A DNA stretch of 5,543 nt from Chitinophagaceae bacterium (GTDB taxonomy: Bacteria > Bacteroidota > Bacteroidia > Chitinophagales > Chitinophagaceae). Location: NCBI GenBank assembly GCA_947483345.1, contig CANKNL010000203.1:1-5543 (forward strand), in the 5' to 3' direction. The position numbers were made by a program, and so were the translations under genes. Shown here piece after piece: positions 1 through 4,452 of the stretch (position 1 is the stretch's first letter; each line of letters opens with the position of its first letter). The notes under the pieces are model-generated. The model saw nothing but the letters and a program-made list of their open reading frames with translations, made no database searches and was not told the origin of the DNA.

Positions 1-283
1 CAGCATCTTTTTTATCTTTTAAAATTAGTAGAAAAAAAATGCACCAAAATAATAAGTCTAAAAAACTCATAAAATTTTGAATAAGGAAGAATAAACTAAT
101 TGGATACATTACAAAAAGTGAACCGCAAATTGTGTTTATAGATACTAATAAAGCAATGAGAGGGCAAAAAAAGAAACCTTTCATATAAGGTATATTGCAT
201 TTGGCAATTAAAAGGGCAATTATAAAAGAAATCAGGATTATACCTGTTCCCAACCAAACCACACTCGTACTTAAAGAATACAT
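1..283 (-). CDS. Partial uncharacterised multi-pass membrane protein (N-terminal part)
   Basis: Reading the minus strand from ATG at 283-281, the frame stays open for 94 codons to the window edge, so only the N-terminus is present. The protein begins MYSLSTSVVWLGTG and is dominated by hydrophobic stretches. One segment spans about residues 8-28, a second about 35-58, and a third, perhaps a long or double span, about 60-88. The last is followed by a basic, polar patch (KDKKDA) that could begin a soluble domain or loop. I do not recognise the family. It could be an integral membrane protein, or the membrane anchor of a larger sensor or enzyme whose remainder lies outside the window. It is transcribed away from the secreted Cys-rich gene at 609, so the two share an upstream region. 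An in-frame GTG lies a few codons upstream, but ATG preceded by an A-rich leader is preferred. Confidence 0.6.
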   Translation of the reverse strand, partial: MYSLSTSVVWLGTGIILISFIIALLIAKCNIPYMKGFFFCPLIALLVSINTICGSLFVMYPISLFFLIQNFMSFLDLLFWCIFFLLILKDKKDA

Positions 284-608
284 ATTTTTATTTTTCACAA
301 CAATACTACTTTAATTTCTTGAAATAGTTTTCCGAAAAATCTCATTATTTTCTGTTGTTTTTCTCTTGTAATTGCAAATCAGGGTTACCATCTTTGGGAC
401 AGGTTTTAATCCGTACCCATTTTAACTATTTAACAAATCCGTACACTATTTATGCAACAGTTAAACCTGGCTTTAAGAGGCAAGCCCCCGCCATTATATT
501 TGGCAGCAGAATTATTTCCGACTACTGCTTACAAACAAGGTAGGACACAGCGTTGAACTGTGCATGAAGTGTAAAAACTTCTTCAACAGTATTTTTAAAA
601 TAATTTTT
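284..608. other. Divergent intergenic region
   Basis: About 325 bases separate the leftward membrane gene from the Cys-rich secreted gene. A 62-codon plus-strand frame from a TTG (355-543) is open here. It has no signal peptide, no recognisable motif and a low-complexity-free but unfamiliar sequence, so I do not call it a gene. The region holds one good match to the Bacteroidota -7 element (495-502). Two small hairpins lie just before the secreted gene: CACAG/CTGTG at 546-550/558-562, and GAAGT/ACTTC at 566-570/577-581. The stretch 460-500 is more GC-rich than its surroundings. It could be the remnant of an older gene, but nothing identifiable is left. Confidence 0.5.
495..502 (+). promoter_or_regulatory. 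Candidate Bacteroidota -7 promoter element (TATATTTG)
   Basis: TATATTTG fits the phylum consensus TAnnTTTG and lies about 107 bases upstream of the ATG at 609, in the right orientation for the Cys-rich gene. The expected -33 TTTG/TTG is only weakly represented (TTTA at 472-475, about 19 bases upstream). A six-base consensus arises by chance several times in a window this AT-rich, so this remains a candidate. Confidence 0.3.
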
Positions 609-1031
609 ATGAAACTTTTCTTAATGTTTTTCCTGTTAATAAGTTTTGCTATGGCAAATGCACAAACTAAAACAACCATACTAACCAATTTTAGCCCTTC
701 TGCTTTTGGCGAAGAGGTGATTTTACTCACTATTCCATTAGAGCAACAAACCAAAAGTGAAAAGATCACTTATGTTAAAAGTGACTATGGAAATGGTAAA
801 TACGCCATAATTGGTTATGGTAGAGATAATAACTTATCCTATGTAGCAACCAATAAACTTTCAGTTGCCAAAGACGCCATTAGTGTGTATAATAATTATA
901 CCAAAAATGGGGATACCGGATCTCAAAGTGTTGTAGGCCCATGTAGCTGGTGTGCCTGTGTTAAAGCCTGCGCCATACAATGTTCTACAAACTGGTGTAA
1001 TGTGGCCTGCTTAATCGGTTGCATACCATAA
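609..1031 (+). CDS. Secreted small protein with eight-cysteine C-terminal tail (putative peptide-bacteriocin precursor)
   Basis: The predicted protein has 140 residues from ATG 609. Residues 1-18 form a classic Sec signal peptide, a short basic start and a Phe/Leu/Ile-rich core, with likely cleavage between Ala18 and Gln19 (ANA-Q). An upstream in-frame ATG at 564 would give 155 residues. I prefer 609 because it gives a normal signal peptide and follows an A/T-rich leader. Residues 19-110 contain no cysteine and look like a small beta-rich domain with repeated Tyr/Gly (for example GKYAIIGYG). The last 30 residues hold eight cysteines at 112, 115, 117, 121, 125, 130, 134 and 138, many spaced i+4, in an otherwise hydrophobic segment. 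A signal peptide, a Cys-free propeptide and a hydrophobic Cys-rich tail is the layout of halocin C8 and SdpC precursors, whose C-terminal peptide is released as a toxin. That role is inferred. A metal-binding or disulfide-knot surface protein is the alternative. The RDD membrane gene lies downstream on the same strand. Confidence 0.75.
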   Translation: MKLFLMFFLLISFAMANAQTKTTILTNFSPSAFGEEVILLTIPLEQQTKSEKITYVKSDYGNGKYAIIGYGRDNNLSYVATNKLSVAKDAISVYNNYTKNGDTGSQSVVGPCSWCACVKACAIQCSTNWCNVACLIGCIP

Positions 1032-1042
1032 TAATATTAATC

Positions 1043-1080
1043 ATAATCAGTTAGCAGAGTACTGCTAACTGATTATTTAA
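1043..1080 (+). terminator. Perfect 15-bp hairpin after the Cys-rich gene (terminator or attenuator)
   Basis: Positions 1043-1057 pair perfectly with 1062-1076 around a four-base loop (AGTA). The hairpin starts 11 bases after the stop codon of the secreted protein gene and is followed by a T-rich stretch (TTTAATTTT). The stem is only moderately GC-rich and the T run is interrupted. It may therefore end only part of the transcripts, or stabilise the 3' end of the upstream message, while letting some polymerase read into the RDD gene 18 bases further on. Confidence 0.7.
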
Positions 1081-1097
1081 TTTTAAAACTATTTATC

Positions 1098-1523
1098 ATG
1101 CTACATATTACACGAAGGGCCATTGGCTATTGTATTGACTTGGTTATATCATTTTTATTTTATCTGCTTTTTTTTATTTTACTGGCTAAGCTATTATCAC
1201 TGTTGCACATGCCACATAGCTTTTCAACTGCACTAAAAGACTATCTAAATAACCTGACACATTTTCAAGACCAGTTCTTTACTTTTTTAGCATTTTTTAT
1301 ATTCTTACTGCTTCAGGATCTGAGTGCAAATAACTACTCTGTTTCCAGAAGGTTATTAAATTTAAAATTGGTAAACGACAAGGATATTACCTATCCGGGC
1401 TTTAAGCAGTTGGTAGTTAGAAACTTAATAAAGGCTGTTTTCTTCTTAGATGTATTGTATTATGTATTTTTTAGAAAAATGTTTCATGATAAAATTTCAA
1501 AATCAAAAATTATTAAAATATAA
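1098..1523 (+). CDS. Small RDD-family membrane protein
   Basis: The protein has 141 residues and is very hydrophobic. The N-terminus (TRRAIGYCIDLVIS) carries the family hallmark: a basic Arg pair (6, 7) just before the first membrane helix and an Asp (14) inside it. Helix 1 runs about residues 10-37, helix 2 about 60-75, and a third about 112-126. Between helices 2 and 3 lies the usual RDD loop (SVSRRLLNLKLVN, residues 81-93), followed by a conserved-type Arg at 108. The usual Gly/Lys of the family's loop is altered here, so it is a divergent member. RDD proteins are poorly defined; some are linked to ion transport or to membrane-associated accessory roles. The gene lies 66 bases after the secreted Cys-rich gene, on the same strand, with the hairpin in between and no convincing promoter of its own. 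This suggests functional pairing, possibly as an immunity or export partner, but that is inference. Confidence 0.75.
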   Translation: MLHITRRAIGYCIDLVISFLFYLLFFILLAKLLSLLHMPHSFSTALKDYLNNLTHFQDQFFTFLAFFIFLLLQDLSANNYSVSRRLLNLKLVNDKDITYPGFKQLVVRNLIKAVFFLDVLYYVFFRKMFHDKISKSKIIKI

Positions 1524-1780
1524 AGAACAATTATCTTTTTACTTTATATTTTTTGTAGCCTAGCAGATTATAAATAATGGGCGGATGTGTTAAGAATATA
1601 AACTGCCAGTTTCATTTAACTCATTCCCGGCTTCAGTACATTCCTTTTATACTAAGCTTGTACTCAACTAACAAGGCTTTTACGCAGCTAAAAATTAGCA
1701 GTTTATAATTTATGCATTAATGGCATCATACTATTTAGGAATACACAATTATCGGTAAGGCATTGTTAATTTTATTTGCA
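1524..1780. other. Intergenic region between RDD gene and beta-barrel gene
   Basis: This 257-base AT-rich stretch has no supported coding frame. It contains a T-rich run just after the RDD stop (about 1530-1556), which might help end transcription but has no strong stem before it. It also holds a weak CTTGT/ACAAG hairpin (1657-1661/1671-1675) and one arm of a loose inverted repeat whose partner lies beyond the next gene (2628-2645). No clear promoter for the gene at 1781 was found. Confidence 0.4.
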
Positions 1781-2569
1781 ATGATATCTATTAAACAGGG
1801 CATAGTTACTTTATATTTTTGTAGCTATATTTTTAGGCTAGTGGCACAAACAACAACCGAACCTGACAAATTCTACAAACCAGAAATATTTACATCCGGT
1901 TTTATTGATATCATGAATAACGGGCAGGTAAATGCAGCTGCCCGTTTTATCCGTTTATATGTTGGTGAGCCGGGTAAATTTGCTGTCCCTTTGTCGTTAT
2001 ATGGGGGCGTTTCCAATAATAATTTTCAAAATCAAACGAATATCAACGGCCAGCCAAAAAATAATGATCAGCTCTTAAACCAATATATTAATCCTTTAAG
2101 TGGCATAATCAATATCTCAATAGATGGCATCTTTTATTTTAAACAAAGGCAGGCCATTTCCAAATCGGGTTTTTTATACCATATCGGTGAACGGGTTTTA
2201 ACGGGTTATAAAAGCGGATTGGTAACTGATCCGCAAACCGGTAAACCAAATAATTTCTTAAATAGCTTTGCTACCATGGGATACTATTTCCAAACGGGGG
2301 CGTGGGAACGTAATAATGCCAAAAATGTAGGCATATTATGGGTGGCGCTCAGGTATATAGGCTGTTACAGCAATCCTAAACAAATCAAAGTTTTTTTACC
2401 TGATATTAGTACCAAAGGAATATATCATGGTTATTCAATGGGGTTTGGAGTTGAAATAAATAACCTGGTAAATCTGAAGGTTATATATTATAAATATGTA
2501 AAACAACCCGAAATTGACTATGCGGTTCCCATTTATCAATTTTCTTTTAACTATGCAATAAAAAATTAA
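1781..2569 (+). CDS. Secreted, probable outer-membrane beta-barrel protein of unknown family
   Basis: From ATG 1781 the protein has 262 residues. A signal peptide covers about residues 1-22, with a probable cut before Gln23 (LVA-QTTT). The frame can be extended to a TTG at 1763, but this only lengthens the n-region with hydrophobic residues, so ATG 1781 is preferred. The mature protein shows alternating polar/hydrophobic, aromatic-rich stretches typical of transmembrane beta-strands: around residues 52-75, 108-122, 132-147, 163-193 and 217-239. It ends in a strand (YQFSFNY) with an aromatic close to the C-terminus, as outer-membrane barrels do. An Asn/Gln-rich loop lies near residues 79-97. 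I do not recognise a family and see no lipobox, TonB box or plug domain. At about 240 mature residues it would suit a barrel of roughly 8-12 strands. It sits on the same strand as the Cys-rich and RDD genes but 257 bases downstream, so co-transcription is doubtful. A periplasmic or surface-exposed beta-sheet protein is the alternative. Confidence 0.65.
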   Translation: MISIKQGIVTLYFCSYIFRLVAQTTTEPDKFYKPEIFTSGFIDIMNNGQVNAAARFIRLYVGEPGKFAVPLSLYGGVSNNNFQNQTNINGQPKNNDQLLNQYINPLSGIINISIDGIFYFKQRQAISKSGFLYHIGERVLTGYKSGLVTDPQTGKPNNFLNSFATMGYYFQTGAWERNNAKNVGILWVALRYIGCYSNPKQIKVFLPDISTKGIYHGYSMGFGVEINNLVNLKVIYYKYVKQPEIDYAVPIYQFSFNYAIKN

Positions 2570-2752
2570 CTAATTTTAAGGCAGCTAAGGCAATGACCTG
2601 CTGGTTACTATAAATGTGGCTTTACAGTTTTGCTGCGTAAAAACCCCATCAAATACATAGGGTATTTACACGCTTTATTTTTTTTAAGTATAATTTAAAC
2701 TTGCATTCTACGTTTACAGCTATAAATTCCTATATGCCAATACCTCAAAAAG

Positions 2753-3445
2753 ATGACTATGATGCCGAATGAAAATATAAGCGAACCGATAAAAGTAATT
2801 ATTGCAGATGACCACGTTTTGTATAGAGCCGGTGTAAAATCAGCCTTAAGTTCTAAAAAAGATATTAAAATTGTTGCCGAAGCTGATAACGGGATGCATT
2901 TACTAAACATGCTCAAAATGATTCCTGTTGATGTGATCCTTTTGGATATCCAAATGCCGATCATGGATGGGATAGCCGTGCTACCAGAAATAAAAAAACT
3001 TTACCCAAACATCAGGATCATCATGCTGACGATGATGGAAGACCACAGTATGATCACTAAATTAATGGAAATTGGGGCTAACAGCTACCTGACTAAAACC
3101 AGCGATAGCGAAATTATTTATGAAGCCATAAAAACCTGTTTTGAGCAGGAATATTATTTTAATTCTTTAACTAATAAGGCCCTGCTTACAAACCTGAAAC
3201 ATCGTAATGATATTACTCCACAACGATTAATGCAGCAGGAAGCCCATTTGAATGATAAGGAAATGCTGATCCTTAAATTAATGTGTGAAGAGAAAAGTAC
3301 AAAGGAAATTGCCGATATGGTTGATCTTAGTCCGCGTACTGTAGAAGCCATACGCGATAAATTAAAAGTAAAAACCGGTGCAAAAAGTACAGCAGGGTTA
3401 ATCATGTATGCGGTAAAACATAATATTTTGAATGAAGAAATTTAA
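2753..3445 (+). CDS. NarL/LuxR-family response regulator transcription factor
   Basis: The protein has 230 residues with two domains. The receiver domain (about 13-133) carries the acidic pair Asp19-Asp20, the phosphoacceptor Asp65 in LLDIQMP, the switch Thr93 (MLTMM) and Lys115 (LTKTSD), so all phosphorylation residues are present. The C-terminal LuxR/GerE helix-turn-helix (about 166-227) includes LNDKEMLILKL, the recognition region STKEIADMVDLSPRTVEAIR, and an ending (KSTAGLIMYAVKHNIL) typical of Bacteroidota regulators. Phosphorylation by a sensor kinase should promote dimerisation and DNA binding. No histidine kinase gene is in the window, so its partner and targets are unknown. The start is chosen at the first of three closely spaced ATG codons (2753, 2759, 2762), preceded by AAAAAG. 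It lies 183 bases from the upstream gene and is followed by a strong terminator, so it is probably a single-gene unit. Confidence 0.93.
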   Translation: MTMMPNENISEPIKVIIADDHVLYRAGVKSALSSKKDIKIVAEADNGMHLLNMLKMIPVDVILLDIQMPIMDGIAVLPEIKKLYPNIRIIMLTMMEDHSMITKLMEIGANSYLTKTSDSEIIYEAIKTCFEQEYYFNSLTNKALLTNLKHRNDITPQRLMQQEAHLNDKEMLILKLMCEEKSTKEIADMVDLSPRTVEAIRDKLKVKTGAKSTAGLIMYAVKHNILNEEI

Positions 3446-3489
3446 AGTGAAATCATTTTAATTCTGGTCTCTCATCGATAATGAAGAAT

Positions 3490-3523
3490 TGCCCCCTGTT
3501 ATACCGGGGGCATTTATCATTTT
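3490..3523 (+). terminator. Intrinsic terminator after the response regulator gene
   Basis: A seven-base GC-rich stem (TGCCCCC at 3490-3496 with GGGGGCA at 3506-3512) encloses a nine-base loop and is followed by a T-rich tail (TTTATCATTTT). It lies 45 bases after the stop codon of the regulator gene and is the clearest Rho-independent terminator in the window. It separates the regulator from the PLP-enzyme and photolyase pair. Confidence 0.85.
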
Positions 3524-3554
3524 AGCCGGGTTACACTAAATTACCTGTTAATGG

Positions 3555-3562
3555 TATATTTG
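3555..3562 (+). promoter_or_regulatory. Candidate -7 element directly before the aminotransferase gene
   Basis: TATATTTG matches the Bacteroidota TAnnTTTG element and ends four bases before the ATG at 3567. It falls downstream of the terminator of the preceding gene, where a promoter is needed. If used, transcription would begin at or very near the start codon and give a leaderless message. No good -33 TTG is present about 20 bases upstream (only GTTA near 3530), so confidence is limited. Confidence 0.3.
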
Positions 3563-3566
3563 AAGT

Positions 3567-4406
3567 ATGGAATATTTTATTTTTAATGGTAAATATCATG
3601 CTGAGGAATCTCTCATACTTTCATCAAACAGTCGTGGATTAAAGTTTGGTGACGGGCTATTTGAAACCATGAAAAGTTGTAATGGAGCTTTGCAACTGTG
3701 TGATGAACATTTTGCCCGTTTATGGAAGGGCCTGCAGGTATTAGATTTGAAATTGCCAAAACAGGTTACACCGGATCTGCTGCAACTGGAAATAACCAAC
3801 TTGTTGAAGAAGAATGGTCATTATAAAATGGCCAGGATACGATTAACCATTTTTAGAGGAGATGGCGGCTTATATGATGAACAAAAGCAGAAAAGCCATT
3901 ACCTGATACAAACCTGGGGACTGCCCGATGACATTGGTGCCTGGAACAGCAACGGACTGGTTTTGGGAATTTATACAGAAGTGAAAAAAAGTTGTGATAT
4001 ACTTAGTAATCTTAAACACAATAATTTTTTGCCCTATGCCATGGCGGCTTATCATGCTAAAAAGGAGAAATGGAATGATGCGGTGTTGTTAAATACCCAT
4101 AGCCGGCTATCTGATACCACCATCGCTAATATATTTTTAATTAAAGATGAAGTCATTTATACGCCGGCCCTAACCGAAGGCCCGATTGCAGGCGTCATGA
4201 GAAAAAATATAATTAATGTACTCACTGCAGTCAATCGAAAGCCAATTGAAAAGCCATTAAGCGTAGATGATCTGATTAATGCCGACGAAGTATTTTTATC
4301 CAATTCCATTTATCATATCCGCTGGGTGCAAGGTATAGGGGATAAAAAGTATGCTAATACGCAAACCCAAAAAATATATTCTTTGGTTTACCCAACAAAA
4401 CGGTAA
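3567..4406 (+). CDS. Class IV PLP-dependent aminotransferase / 4-amino-4-deoxychorismate lyase-like protein
   Basis: The protein has 279 residues, the usual length for fold-type IV PLP enzymes (branched-chain and D-amino-acid aminotransferases, ADC lyase). The N-terminal motif SRGLKFGDGLFETMK (22-36) matches the family start. HFARLWKGLQVL (48-59) matches the segment carrying the phosphate-binding Arg. The Schiff-base lysine is Lys150 in NLKHNNFLPYAMA. The cofactor-cup motif LSDTTIANIFLIK (181-193) is followed by TEGPIAGVMRK (203-213), strongly reminiscent of ADC lyase (PabC), which makes 4-aminobenzoate for folate. Oddly, position 183, where most members have Glu facing the PLP ring nitrogen, is Asp. 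I believe related Bacteroidota proteins share this, but it was not checked. Substrate cannot be decided from sequence: ADC lyase is favoured over branched-chain aminotransferase because the protein is short. The photolyase follows 46 bases later on the same strand with no terminator between, so the two are probably one transcript. Confidence 0.88.
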   Translation: MEYFIFNGKYHAEESLILSSNSRGLKFGDGLFETMKSCNGALQLCDEHFARLWKGLQVLDLKLPKQVTPDLLQLEITNLLKKNGHYKMARIRLTIFRGDGGLYDEQKQKSHYLIQTWGLPDDIGAWNSNGLVLGIYTEVKKSCDILSNLKHNNFLPYAMAAYHAKKEKWNDAVLLNTHSRLSDTTIANIFLIKDEVIYTPALTEGPIAGVMRKNIINVLTAVNRKPIEKPLSVDDLINADEVFLSNSIYHIRWVQGIGDKKYANTQTQKIYSLVYPTKR

Positions 4407-4452
4407 GCAACCTGTTTTACATGAATAACATTTATTTTATAATTACAGTAAA

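Noticed and set aside
427..466. ATTTAAC and GTTAAAC resembling integron attC core sites
   Set aside because: The two cores are only about 26 bases apart, there is no internal paired structure of attC type, and no integrase or cassette array is visible.
355..543. 62-codon plus-strand open frame from a TTG upstream of the Cys-rich gene
   Set aside because: It has a non-ATG start, no signal peptide, no recognisable motif and no leader support. It covers the region where the promoter of the next gene is expected.
512..769. Minus-strand frame opposite the start of the Cys-rich gene
   Set aside because: It overlaps a plus-strand gene with a convincing signal peptide and is explained as the antisense shadow of that region.
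1597..1707. Ten-base inverted repeat TATAAACTGC / GCAGTTTATA in the 1524-1780 gap
   Set aside because: It is short and AT-rich with about 90 bases between arms, so it is easily a chance match, and it does not coincide with a promoter or gene boundary.
1814..1821. TATTTTTG matching TAnnTTTG near the start of the beta-barrel gene
   Set aside because: It lies inside the signal-peptide coding sequence, downstream of the chosen start, so it cannot drive the full gene. It is probably a by-product of AT-rich codons.
2651..2685. AAATAC/GTATTT hairpin followed by an eight-T run, considered as a terminator of the beta-barrel gene
   Set aside because: The stem is only six AT-rich pairs and the T run starts about 10 bases later, so it does not have the shape of a reliable intrinsic terminator.
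2695..2964. Minus-strand frame opposite the response regulator start
   Set aside because: It is antisense to the highly conserved receiver domain and has no features of its own.
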